NCBI GenBank assembly: GCA_947624535.1 | Contig: CANQKU010000028.1 | Span: 1-11,635 of the forward strand | Direction: 5' to 3' | Length of the DNA stretch: 11,635 bases | Source of the DNA: an uncultured Bacilli bacterium | GTDB lineage: Bacteria; Bacillota_I; Bacilli_A; RF39; UBA660 | Shown here: positions 1-6,726 of the stretch, in pieces | Layout: every line of letters begins with the position of its first letter | How positions within the stretch are numbered: position 1 is the stretch's first letter | Translations under genes and position numbers: made by a program | The notes under the pieces: generated by a model | The model's input: only the letters and a program-made list of their open reading frames with translations | Database searches by the model: none | Told to the model about the DNA's origin: nothing

Positions 1-14
1 CCCCCCAGGACTTT

Positions 15-20
15 TGTCAA
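15..20 (-). promoter_or_regulatory. Candidate -35 box of a leftward promoter that runs off the window
   Basis: Read on the minus strand, positions 20 to 15 spell a perfect consensus TTGACA. It lies 21 bases past the U-tract of the dut terminator, a natural place for a new transcription unit. Only 14 bases follow before the window ends, so the -10 box, at usual spacing, would start about three bases outside and cannot be seen. The visible spacer ends in a run of six G, odd for such an AT-rich genome. This is a candidate only. Confidence 0.3.
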
Positions 21-41
21 GAAAAATTTTGTACACAAAAG

Positions 42-64
42 AAAAAAACTGCGAATTGCAGTTT
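42..64 (-). terminator. Intrinsic terminator of the nrdD-nrdG-dut operon
   Basis: On the minus strand, two bases after the dut stop codon, a perfect 7-bp stem (AAACTGC pairing with GCAGTTT) closes a five-base loop and runs directly into a tract of seven T. This is the textbook shape of a rho-independent terminator and marks the end of the operon. The stem occupies 46-52 and 58-64, and the T-tract is the complement of 42-48. Confidence 0.85.
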
Positions 65-66
65 AT

Positions 67-522
67 CTATTTATCAGTTGAGCCAAAGCCACCTGTTCTA
101 ATACCAGTTGATTTATCATCATCTACAGTTAAATATTTTTGGAAAATTACTTGGCCAATAATATCTCCTTTTTTTACTTCTAAATCGTGATCAGAAAAGT
201 TAAAGTATTGGAAATAAAAGTGTCCCTCGTTACTTTCATTATTATAATAGTCACTATCAATAATTCCAATACTGTTAGCCATAACAAAACCTTTTTTTGG
301 TCCACTACTACGATTCACTAATATATAGTATTCATCATCTTGACAGTAAGCTTTTAATCCTGTTGGAATTAAAGTTGGTTTAATTCCAAAGTGGTAAGCT
401 GGTATAACAACATCTTCAGCTGCTTCTACATCATATCCTGCTGAATGTTTAGTTTTTCTAACTGGAATATTAATTCCTTTATCTTTATACTCTTCTATGA
501 CTTCAAAACCTCTACTACGCAT
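67..522 (-). CDS. dut: dUTP diphosphatase (trimeric dUTPase family)
   Basis: Hydrolyses dUTP to dUMP and pyrophosphate, keeping uracil out of DNA and feeding dTMP synthesis. All five trimeric-dUTPase motifs are present in its 151 residues: AGYDVEAAED (28-37), RSSGPKKG (71-78), GIIDSDY (86-92, with the catalytic Asp expected at D89), GQVIFQKY (123-130) and the C-terminal Gly-rich arm RTGGFGSTDK (142-151). The stretch between motifs 3 and 4 (YNNESNEGH) resembles the longer loop of some Bacillota and phage dUTPases. The ATG start has an AAGGAG site about ten bases upstream, inside the end of nrdG. The two genes overlap by 8 bases, so translation is probably coupled. As last gene of the nrdD operon, it disposes of dUTP where the reductase raises dNTP levels. 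Family assignment is firm. Confidence 0.96.
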   Translation of the reverse strand: MRSRGFEVIEEYKDKGINIPVRKTKHSAGYDVEAAEDVVIPAYHFGIKPTLIPTGLKAYCQDDEYYILVNRSSGPKKGFVMANSIGIIDSDYYNNESNEGHFYFQYFNFSDHDLEVKKGDIIGQVIFQKYLTVDDDKSTGIRTGGFGSTDK

Positions 523-1063
523 AAATTTTTTCTCCTTCTTTGTTCATCTCATACTCTACCACTTTTTTTTCTTTTAAACTTTTTTGAACATCGATAATTC
601 TTTGATTTGAACTACCTCTAAAGTAAAGTGTTCTATTTAGTAAACTTTCAATAAATCTACCATCAACTAACACGTCTATATAAGATAAAAATTCTTTTGT
701 AAAGTCATTTTTATCATACATATCTTTCATAATTTCATCATCAAAAACATATCCCGTATAGCACCAAATTGTTTTATTTGGATATATTTCTTTTACTTTT
801 CTAAGTAATGGTAATAAGTTTTGTTGATGATTTGGCCACATCGGTTCTCCACCTAACAAAGTTAATCCTTTAATATAGTCATGATCTAAAAACTCTAAAA
901 TTTCTTCTTCTTCTTTTTCACCAAAGACTTTTCCATAATTAAAGTCCCAAGCTTCTTCATTAAAACAATTTTTACAATGATGAGGACATCCACTAACGAA
1001 TAGGGAAATACGAACTCCCTCTCCGTTAGCAATGTCATATTTTTTTATTTCAGCGTAATGCAT
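515..1063 (-). CDS. nrdG: Anaerobic ribonucleotide reductase activating protein (radical SAM activase)
   Basis: Cytoplasmic radical SAM enzyme that uses a [4Fe-4S] cluster and S-adenosylmethionine to generate the glycyl radical on NrdD. The 182-residue protein carries the activase motif GCPHHCKNC with cluster cysteines C26, C30 and C33 (C-x3-C-x2-C spacing), the GEGVR segment just before it, and a GGEP motif at 71-74 that binds the SAM amino group in this family. Length is slightly above the usual 150-175 residues because of a Lys/Glu-rich C-terminal tail. The start is set by GGAGG five bases before the ATG, a site that overlaps the stop region of nrdD, so the two are translated in tandem with an 8-base gap. 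The neighbour nrdD supports the assignment over other small radical SAM activases such as PflA. Confidence 0.95.
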   Translation of the reverse strand: MHYAEIKKYDIANGEGVRISLFVSGCPHHCKNCFNEEAWDFNYGKVFGEKEEEEILEFLDHDYIKGLTLLGGEPMWPNHQQNLLPLLRKVKEIYPNKTIWCYTGYVFDDEIMKDMYDKNDFTKEFLSYIDVLVDGRFIESLLNRTLYFRGSSNQRIIDVQKSLKEKKVVEYEMNKEGEKIYA

Positions 1064-1071
1064 AATGCCTC

Positions 1072-3195
1072 CTATAGATGAGTAACACGAGATTTAATTT
1101 CTTTAGTTTTTCCTACATTCCAGAAATTTTCTCCTAAATATCCACAAGTACGTCTAGCCACATTCATTTTCTTTTTATCCTTATTACCACATTCTGGACA
1201 TTCCCATTCTAAGTCATCATTAATTTTAATCTCTCCTGAATATCCACATACATGGCAGTAGTCTGATTTAGTATTAAATTCAGCATATTGAATATTATCA
1301 TAGATAAATTTAACTACTTCTTCCATAGCTTTGATATTCTTTTCCATATTTGGTACTTCTACATAAGAGATACATCCACCTGATGAAATTGGTTGGAATT
1401 GACTTTCAAATTTGAATTTAGTAAATGCATCAATTTTTTCTCTAACGTCAACATGATAACTGTTTGTATAATAACCTTTATCAGTTACATTTTTAATAGT
1501 TCCATATTTTTCTTTATCAATTCTTGCAAAACGATAGCATAAACTTTCAGCTGGAGTACCATAAAGTGCAAATCCAAGTCCTGTTTCTTTTTTCCAGTCA
1601 TCACATTTTTTACGCATGTATTTCATAACTTTTAAAGCAAATTTTTCTCCTTCTGGATCAGTTTGTGGAACACCTTTCATTAACATAGTAAGTTCATAGA
1701 TACCAATGTATCCTAAAGATAAAGTAGAATAGCCTCCTTTAAGATATTTATCAATTTTTTCTCCTTTATCTAGGCGTGCTATAGCACCATATTGCCAGTG
1801 AATTGGAGATGTATCACTAAGTGTTCCTAATAATGCTTCATGTCTACACATTAAAGCTTCACGACAAAGTTCAAGTCTCTCTTCAAACAATTCCCAGAAT
1901 TTATCTTCATCTTTTTCAGCTAAAATACCAATTTGTGGTAAGTTAATAGAAACAACCCCTTGATTAAATCTACCTTCAAATTTATAATTACCATCTTTAT
2001 CTTTCCAAGGAGATAAGAAACTTCTACATCCCATAGGGCTAAATACATTTCCTTTATAGTTTTTACGCATTTCTTTAGCACTAATATAATCTGGATACAT
2101 TCTCTTAGCAGAACATTTAACAGCAAGATGTGTTAAGTAGTCATATTTACCACCTTTTAAGCAGTTATTCTCATCTAAAACATAAACTAGTTTAGGGAAG
2201 GCTGGAGTAATATAAATACCCTTTTCATTTTTAATACCTTCATAACGTTGTGTTAAAACTTCTTCAAATAGCATAGCATTTTCTTCAATATATGGATCAT
2301 CATCTTTTAAATGCATAAATAATGTTACAAATGGTGATTGTCCATTAGTAGTCATTAATGTATTAATTTGATATTGAATAGTTTGCACACCTGCTTTTAC
2401 CTCATCTCTTAAACGTTCATTAGCAAGTTCTTCTATAACTTTTTTAGATAAATCTTTGTGTTCAGCTTTAATTTGTTTAATAAATTTTTCTTTACTTTTT
2501 CTAATAAATTTTCCTAGATGAGAAAGATCAACTGATTGTCCACCATATTGATTAGATGCTACAGCTGCAATAATTTGTGTAGTAACTGTACATGCTACTT
2601 GGAAACTTTTTGGTGTTTCAATCATCTTTCCATTCATAACAGTACCATTTTCTAACATATCTGAAATATTAATTAAACAACAATTAAATATAGGTTGAAT
2701 AAAATAGTCTGCATCATGGAAATGTAAGATACCATCATCATGAGCTTTACTAATTTTTTCAGGAAGTAAAATTCTTTTAGTTAAGTCTCTTGATACTTCT
2801 CCAGCAATATAATCTCTTTGAGTAGATGCTAAAGTAGTTGACTTATTAGAATTTTCTTCAGCTAATTCTTTATTAGTATTTTTAATTAAACTAAGAATTG
2901 ACTCATCAGTAGTATTAGCATGTCTAACTAAAGCTCTAGTATAACGATAAGTAATATATTCTTTAGCTAAGACATATTTTCCAAGACTCATTAGTTTTTG
3001 TTCAATTAAATCTTGAACATCTTCAACAAGCATTCTTTTTTTGTTAAAGCTTTCAATATATTTAATAATATTTTCAATTTGTCTTTCACTAACACGTTCT
3101 TCTTCAGCTACAGTATCATTAGCTTTTCCTATAGCTACTCTAATCTTTTGTCTATCGTAATCAACAAAACTTCCATCTCTTTTAACAATTTTCAT
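1072..3195 (-). CDS. nrdD: Anaerobic (class III) ribonucleoside-triphosphate reductase
   Basis: Reduces ribonucleoside triphosphates to dNTPs without oxygen through a glycyl radical made by NrdG. The 707 residues show an N-terminal ATP-cone allosteric domain (about 1-93, starting MKIVKRDGSF), a catalytic barrel with the expected active-site cysteine in FNCCLINI (C172 by comparison with E. coli NrdD), a second conserved cysteine in SPMGCRSFL (C390), a zinc site built from C647, C650, C666 and C669, and the glycyl-radical loop RRTCGYLG with G685. The start chosen is the ATG at 3195, which has AAGGAG eight bases upstream. The frame stays open to a TTG at 3225, but that has no ribosome site and adds an unconserved tail. 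Divergent from a Crp/Fnr-family gene, it is probably controlled from the shared palindrome. It implies anaerobic growth. Confidence 0.97.
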   Translation of the reverse strand: MKIVKRDGSFVDYDRQKIRVAIGKANDTVAEEERVSERQIENIIKYIESFNKKRMLVEDVQDLIEQKLMSLGKYVLAKEYITYRYTRALVRHANTTDESILSLIKNTNKELAEENSNKSTTLASTQRDYIAGEVSRDLTKRILLPEKISKAHDDGILHFHDADYFIQPIFNCCLINISDMLENGTVMNGKMIETPKSFQVACTVTTQIIAAVASNQYGGQSVDLSHLGKFIRKSKEKFIKQIKAEHKDLSKKVIEELANERLRDEVKAGVQTIQYQINTLMTTNGQSPFVTLFMHLKDDDPYIEENAMLFEEVLTQRYEGIKNEKGIYITPAFPKLVYVLDENNCLKGGKYDYLTHLAVKCSAKRMYPDYISAKEMRKNYKGNVFSPMGCRSFLSPWKDKDGNYKFEGRFNQGVVSINLPQIGILAEKDEDKFWELFEERLELCREALMCRHEALLGTLSDTSPIHWQYGAIARLDKGEKIDKYLKGGYSTLSLGYIGIYELTMLMKGVPQTDPEGEKFALKVMKYMRKKCDDWKKETGLGFALYGTPAESLCYRFARIDKEKYGTIKNVTDKGYYTNSYHVDVREKIDAFTKFKFESQFQPISSGGCISYVEVPNMEKNIKAMEEVVKFIYDNIQYAEFNTKSDYCHVCGYSGEIKINDDLEWECPECGNKDKKKMNVARRTCGYLGENFWNVGKTKEIKSRVTHL

Positions 3196-3230
3196 ATTTA
3201 CCACTCCTTCTATCACACAAGTCAATCATA

Positions 3231-3259
3231 ATTTAAATTTTTTTATTTTACTGTTGCAA
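3231..3259 (-). promoter_or_regulatory. Possible nrdD promoter using half of the palindrome as -35
   Basis: On the minus strand the TTGCAA at 3259-3254 could serve as -35, with TTAAAT at 3236-3231 as a -10 after a 17-base spacer. The -10 matches the consensus at four of six positions only, and this AT-rich tract offers several alternatives, for example TATGAT at 3230-3225, which lacks a well-spaced -35. That a promoter lies in this gap follows from the divergent gene arrangement, but its exact boxes are uncertain. Confidence 0.3.
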
Positions 3260-3267
3260 TTGCAACA
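3252..3267. promoter_or_regulatory. Perfect 16-bp palindrome, probable Crp/Fnr-type operator
   Basis: TGTTGCAATTGCAACA equals its own reverse complement. Its core GTTGC-N4-GCAAC has the 5-4-5 half-site layout known for Crp/Fnr-family operators, such as TTGAT-N4-ATCAA for FNR. It lies in the divergent gap between nrdD and a Crp/Fnr-family gene, and contains the -35 box of the rightward promoter. Bound protein would cover the -35 and part of the spacer, a position typical of repression. I saw no second copy of GTTGC-N4-GCAAC in the window. That the neighbouring regulator binds it is inference. Confidence 0.6.
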
Positions 3268-3282
3268 TTTTTACATTATAAT
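3254..3282 (+). promoter_or_regulatory. Sigma-A-type promoter of the Crp/Fnr-family gene
   Basis: TTGCAA at 3254-3259 (four of six matches to TTGACA) is followed after exactly 17 bases by a perfect TATAAT at 3277-3282. Transcription would start near 3289, giving a leader of about 22 bases with the ribosome site GAGAGGTG at 3295-3302. The -35 lies inside the 16-bp palindrome, so this gene is a good candidate for autoregulation. Confidence 0.65.
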
Positions 3283-3310
3283 TTTTTTAAAAAAGAGAGG
3301 TGTTTTTAAA

Positions 3311-3946
3311 ATGCTTGAAAATAGGCGAATTTATCAAAATTTAGATGACAAAGAATTAAAAAAACTTTTTTCTACTTTACAGTCAAATACACAGTTTTAC
3401 AAAACTGATCAAACTATTGCTTATGCTTTAGGAAATAGAAATTTAATTGGAATTATTGAAGATGGTACAGCTAAATTAGTTAGATTTGACTATGATGGAA
3501 AAAGAACTATTTTAGATGAAATGGCTCCTGGAGATATTTTTTCTGATATGTTTATTCCATCTGATAGTAGTGAATTATTAGTAATTGCTACTACCGATTG
3601 TCATGTTACATTTATTGAATATGACTCTTTAGCTAGAGAAAGTAAAACTAATAAGTCTGCTGCTATTATCCTTGATAATTTAGTTAGATTAATATCTAAG
3701 AAGTTAATTAAAAGAAATGAAAGAATTGAACTTCTTACACAACGTAGTATTAGAAATAAACTGTTACGTTATTTTGAATTAGAAAGAAAGAAGAAAAATT
3801 CAAAATCTTTTGATTTAAAGTATTCTTATACTGATTTAGCTGATTATTTATCAATTGATCGAAGTGCGATGATGAGGGAGTTAAAAAATCTAAAAGAAGA
3901 TAAATTAATTACTGATGTCAATAAAAAAATAACGATTTTATATTAA
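3311..3946 (+). CDS. Crp/Fnr-family transcriptional regulator
   Basis: A 211-residue protein with the two-part Crp/Fnr layout: a cyclic-nucleotide-binding-like beta barrel (about 20-110, with LIGIIEDGTAKLVRFDYDGKRTIL and GDIFSDMF), a long dimerisation helix (about 112-140) and a C-terminal winged helix-turn-helix (about 145-205) with the segment YTDLADYLSIDRSAMMREL at 173-191. There is only one cysteine (C97), so an FNR-type [4Fe-4S] cluster is excluded. The Arg-Ala pair that binds cAMP phosphate in CRP is not visible after GDIFSDM. The effector is therefore unknown. I chose the ATG at 3311, preceded by GAGAGGTG eight bases away. An upstream in-frame TTG at 3254 falls inside the -35 box and would add residues with no family resemblance. 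Divergent orientation from nrdD suggests control of that operon and of itself. Similar regulators in Bacillota respond to redox, NO or metabolites. Confidence 0.88.
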   Translation: MLENRRIYQNLDDKELKKLFSTLQSNTQFYKTDQTIAYALGNRNLIGIIEDGTAKLVRFDYDGKRTILDEMAPGDIFSDMFIPSDSSELLVIATTDCHVTFIEYDSLARESKTNKSAAIILDNLVRLISKKLIKRNERIELLTQRSIRNKLLRYFELERKKKNSKSFDLKYSYTDLADYLSIDRSAMMRELKNLKEDKLITDVNKKITILY

Positions 3947-3951
3947 TCGCT
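3923..3951 (-). terminator. Weak intrinsic terminator for tex, inside the 3' end of the regulator gene
   Basis: On the minus strand, AGCGATT pairs with AATCGTT (seven pairs including one G-T wobble; arms at 3945-3951 and 3931-3937) around a seven-base loop, then comes TATTTTTTT (complement of 3922-3930). The stem starts in the tex stop codon and the U-tract lies within the regulator's coding sequence. Read on the plus strand, the same stem has no good U-tract. The stem is AT-rich, so efficiency is doubtful. Confidence 0.4.
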
Positions 3952-6100
3952 ATCTTATTAGACTTAAACCTACTTTTTCTTTTTCTATATCGATACTATC
4001 TACATAACAGTCAACAATATCACCAACGCTAAATAAGTCAGATGGATGCTTAATATAGTCATTACTTAATTTAGAAATATGAGCTAGACCATCTTGATGA
4101 AGACCAATATCTATAAATAAGCCAAAGTCTACTACATTACGTACTGTTCCTTGTAATTTATCTCCGATATGTAAATCTTCAATATGTAATATATCATTTC
4201 TTAATAGAGGTTTTTCAAAACTATCTCTTGGGTCTCTTTCTGGAGATATAAGAGATTTTATAATATCTTCTAAAGTATATAAGTCAATATCTAACTCTTT
4301 ACTAGTTTTTTTAATATCAATATTTTCTAGTTTTTCTTTTAATTTATCATCTCCTAAGTCATTAACTGTTAAATCCAAACTAGTAAGTAATTTTAAAGTA
4401 TATGGATAACTTTCAGGATGGATAGAAGTTTTATCTAAGGGGTTATCACCATCTAATATTCTCATAAAGCCAATTGATTGTTCATAAGTTTTAGCACTAA
4501 TTCCTTTTAGATTTTTAATTTCATCACGGTTTTTAAACTTTCCAAATTGTTCTCTTCTATTAAGTAAGCAGTCAATTGACTTTTTAGTAAGTCCTGATAC
4601 ATAAGAAAGTAGACTTCTAGAGGCAGTATTTATATTGACACCAACTAAATTTACAGCTTTTTCAACTACAAAGTTTAAAGACTCATCTAATTTTTTTGGA
4701 GTCACATCATGTTGATAAAGTCCAACACCTATGCTTTTTGGATCAATTTTAACAAGTTCCGATAAGGCATCTTGAAGACGTCTTCCAATACTAATTGCAC
4801 TTCTTTTTTCTACGGTTAAATCTGGAAATTCCGCTATGGCTAGGGCTGAGGCAGAGTAAACAGATGCTCCTGCTTCATTAACTATTAAATAGTCAACATG
4901 TCTTTTAGCATCTTTTATAGTATCAGCAATAAATGCTTCACTTTCTCTTGAGGCTGTTCCATTACCAATAGCAATTAAGTCAATATTATATCTATCAATT
5001 AATTCTAAAACTTTTTTCTTAGACTCTTCAATCTTTAAATGTGGCTCAGTAGGATAAATAACAGCAATATCTAACGGTTTTCCCGTCTTATCAAGAACAG
5101 CTAATTTACACCCAGTACGAAAAGCTGGATCAAAGCCTAAGACAACTTTTTCTTTCATTGGTGGAGTTAGTAGTAGTTTTTCCACATTAGTAGAAAAGTT
5201 ATCAATTGATACTTCTTCAGCTTTTTCTTTTAACTGAGCACGTATCTCTCTTTCTACACTAGGAATAATTAATCTTTTTAAGGAATCAACAATAGAATTT
5301 TTAACTAATTCATTTACAAAACTATTAGGTGTTTTTATAATTCTTTTTTCTAAACTTTTAACTACTTCAGCAAAAGAAAAATCTATTGAAACAGATAAAA
5401 CTCCCTCTTTTTCACCACGATTTATAGCCATAATTCGGTGGGGTTTAATATATTTAACTAATTCTTGGTAGTCATAATACATTTCATATACTTTCTTTGG
5501 ATCTTTATCACTTGCTTTTTTCTTTAACTTAGAAGTTAAGACTCCATTTTTAAAAAGATAGGTTCTAATCAATTTTCTATAATAGGCATTATCACTAATC
5601 CACTCAGCAATAATATAACTAGCTCCCTCTAGAGCTTGTTCATTAGTTTTAATAGTATCATTAATATATTTTTTAGCTAAGGTATCTAAATCTCCAACTG
5701 TTGGAAATGCCATAATTTGTTTAGCAAGTGGCTCTAAGCCATTTTTTATAGCTTCAGTTGCTTTAGTTTTTTTCTTCTCTTTATATGGTCTATATAAATC
5801 TTCTACTTCTACTAATTTTTCACAAGCTAAAATTTGTGATTTTAACTCTTCAGTTAATAATCCTTTTTCATCAATAAGTCTAATTACATCTTCTTTTCTG
5901 TTAAATAAATTTAATTGATATTCATAAACTTCACTTATTTTTCTAATAATTTCTTCATTTAAGGCATTAGTTGCTTCTTTTCTATATCTTGCTATAAAGG
6001 GGATAGTATTCCCCTCTTGTAATAAATTAAGAACACTACGCACTTGTTTTTCAGTAATATTTAAATCTTTACTAATTTCATTAATTATTCTATCATTCAT
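3950..6100 (-). CDS. tex: Tex-family RNA-binding protein (S1 domain transcription accessory factor)
   Basis: Cytoplasmic nucleic-acid-binding protein of the Tex family (Bacillus YdcI-like, eukaryotic Spt6 relative), linked in other bacteria to transcription and RNA handling. The exact role in this organism is unknown. Over 716 residues I see the helical N-terminal domain (IPFIARYRKEAT near 33-44), a YqgF-like RNase H-fold domain beginning VVLGFDPAFRTGCKLAV (about 319-335), a helix-hairpin-helix region around YVSGLTKKSI and FKNRDEIKNLKGIS (about 495-545), and a C-terminal S1 domain (646-716) with the GTVRNVVDFGLFIDIG and GLAHISKLS signatures. The length matches the family norm of about 720. 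The ATG at 6100 is chosen because AGAGGAG lies six bases upstream; a TTG at 6118 in the same frame overlaps that site. It is 25 bases downstream of a small unrecognised gene and converges on the regulator gene. Confidence 0.95.
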   Translation of the reverse strand: MNDRIINEISKDLNITEKQVRSVLNLLQEGNTIPFIARYRKEATNALNEEIIRKISEVYEYQLNLFNRKEDVIRLIDEKGLLTEELKSQILACEKLVEVEDLYRPYKEKKKTKATEAIKNGLEPLAKQIMAFPTVGDLDTLAKKYINDTIKTNEQALEGASYIIAEWISDNAYYRKLIRTYLFKNGVLTSKLKKKASDKDPKKVYEMYYDYQELVKYIKPHRIMAINRGEKEGVLSVSIDFSFAEVVKSLEKRIIKTPNSFVNELVKNSIVDSLKRLIIPSVEREIRAQLKEKAEEVSIDNFSTNVEKLLLTPPMKEKVVLGFDPAFRTGCKLAVLDKTGKPLDIAVIYPTEPHLKIEESKKKVLELIDRYNIDLIAIGNGTASRESEAFIADTIKDAKRHVDYLIVNEAGASVYSASALAIAEFPDLTVEKRSAISIGRRLQDALSELVKIDPKSIGVGLYQHDVTPKKLDESLNFVVEKAVNLVGVNINTASRSLLSYVSGLTKKSIDCLLNRREQFGKFKNRDEIKNLKGISAKTYEQSIGFMRILDGDNPLDKTSIHPESYPYTLKLLTSLDLTVNDLGDDKLKEKLENIDIKKTSKELDIDLYTLEDIIKSLISPERDPRDSFEKPLLRNDILHIEDLHIGDKLQGTVRNVVDFGLFIDIGLHQDGLAHISKLSNDYIKHPSDLFSVGDIVDCYVDSIDIEKEKVGLSLIR

Positions 6101-6106
6101 ATTTTG

Positions 6107-6113
6107 CTCCTCT
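6107..6113 (-). promoter_or_regulatory. Ribosome binding site that fixes the tex start
   Basis: AGAGGAG on the minus strand ends six bases before the ATG at 6100. An in-frame TTG at 6118 would put this site inside the coding region and has no comparable site of its own, so the ATG is preferred. Confidence 0.8.
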
Positions 6114-6125
6114 TTCAAGTTTAAA

Positions 6126-6347
6126 TTATTTAATTAGGACATGGGGTTTATCTACAACTTCTTCTATGACTTCTTCCATATTAAGTAAGTCAAACTTACC
6201 AAAATCCATATCAGATAAAACATAATTAAATACATTAAAAAAAGTATATGGATCATTTTCTCTTGGATATAAAAGCCAAGTTTCATAGTCAGCTTTTTCA
6301 TAGACATTTCCTGCTGTCCTAGAAATTTTATCTTCACTATACTTCAT
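6126..6347 (-). CDS. Small acidic protein of unknown function
   Basis: A 73-residue soluble protein that I do not recognise. It is likely real: it has GGAGG seven bases before the ATG, sits between two genes on the same strand (56 bases after the preceding stop, 25 before tex) and has a non-random composition. The N-terminal half is aromatic-rich (YETWLLYPRENDPYTFFNVFNY, split here across 21-42), and the C-terminal half is acidic (MEEVIEEVVDKPHVLIK). There is no signal peptide, membrane helix, cysteine or obvious motif. Position between a 3D-domain envelope protein and tex gives no firm functional clue. A lineage-restricted conserved protein is the best guess. Confidence 0.7.
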   Translation of the reverse strand: MKYSEDKISRTAGNVYEKADYETWLLYPRENDPYTFFNVFNYVLSDMDFGKFDLLNMEEVIEEVVDKPHVLIK

Positions 6348-6403
6348 ATTTACCTCCGTTTAAATTACATTTTACTGCATCTATAGAAAAAATAAAAGAC
6401 TTT

Positions 6404-6712
6404 TTAGAAATCTAGATCTTGATGAGACATTTTTTTTAAACGTTGTTTTATCATCATAATTAATTGGGATGGTCCATTAATTTTATTTAATACTAATAAA
6501 CTATCTTGTAATTTAGTTTTTAGTGACATTTCGTCTTCAATTTTTCTTGCTTCTTCTAAATAGTTAAATCCATCTATTGGATTATTTTCTATATAATCTT
6601 TTATATATAGTTCAACTTCTTTTAAAATATATACTTTTAAGTCATAGTCATCCATTTCTCTTACACCGTAATAGCCACCAACTAAATATTTGAACTCATC
6701 TTTTAAATCCAT
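6404..6712 (-). CDS. Small helical protein of unknown function
   Basis: A 102-residue protein, unrecognised. It appears fully helical and soluble: acidic N-terminal part (MDLKDEFKYLVGGYYGVREM, then DDYDLKVYILKEVELYIKDYI), a central Glu/Lys-rich helix, and a basic C-terminal helix (LIMMIKQRLKKMS). No cysteine, membrane segment or signal peptide is seen. The reading frame also has an ATG at 6718, but that is only two bases from the AAGGAG site. The ATG at 6712, two codons in, is eight bases away and is preferred. The ribosome site overlaps the stop of the upstream 3D-domain gene (11-base gap to the start codon), so the two are very probably cotranslated. A structural or regulatory partner of a neighbouring gene product is possible but unproven. 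Confidence 0.72.
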   Translation of the reverse strand: MDLKDEFKYLVGGYYGVREMDDYDLKVYILKEVELYIKDYIENNPIDGFNYLEEARKIEDEMSLKTKLQDSLLVLNKINGPSQLIMMIKQRLKKMSHQDLDF

Positions 6713-6720
6713 TGTCATCT

Positions 6721-6726
6721 CTCCTT
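6721..6726 (-). promoter_or_regulatory. Ribosome binding site that decides between two close ATGs
   Basis: AAGGAG on the minus strand overlaps the TAA stop of the 3D-domain gene. It is two bases from the ATG at 6718 and eight from the in-frame ATG at 6712, which favours 6712 as the start of the 102-residue protein. Confidence 0.65.

Noticed and set aside
1920..2126. Second minus-strand open frame inside nrdD
   Set aside because: It is an alternative frame of a well-conserved nrdD segment that includes the MGCRSFL motif region; no separate start signals are seen.
3196..3225. N-terminal extension of NrdD from a TTG at 3225
   Set aside because: The AAGGAG site eight bases before the ATG at 3195 falls inside the extension, and family members start at MKIVKRDG-like sequence.
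3013..3231. Plus-strand open frame of 72 codons
   Set aside because: It is antisense to the ATP-cone part of nrdD, has Phe/Ser/Asn-rich content typical of the complement of Lys/Glu-rich coding sequence, and has no ribosome site of note.
3254..3310. N-terminal extension of the Crp/Fnr regulator from a TTG at 3254
   Set aside because: The TTG is part of the -35 box and palindrome, the TATAAT lies inside the extension, and there is no ribosome site before it. The ATG at 3311 has a good site.
3196..3310. NrdR box upstream of nrdD
   Set aside because: NrdR boxes are paired 16-bp ACACTATATATAGTGT-like sites. The palindrome here has a different core (GTTGCAATTGCAAC) and occurs once.
6348..6403. 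Terminator between the 102- and 73-residue genes
   Set aside because: The gap has T-rich stretches on the minus strand but only a 4-bp AAAA/TTTT stem, too weak to call. The genes are probably read together.
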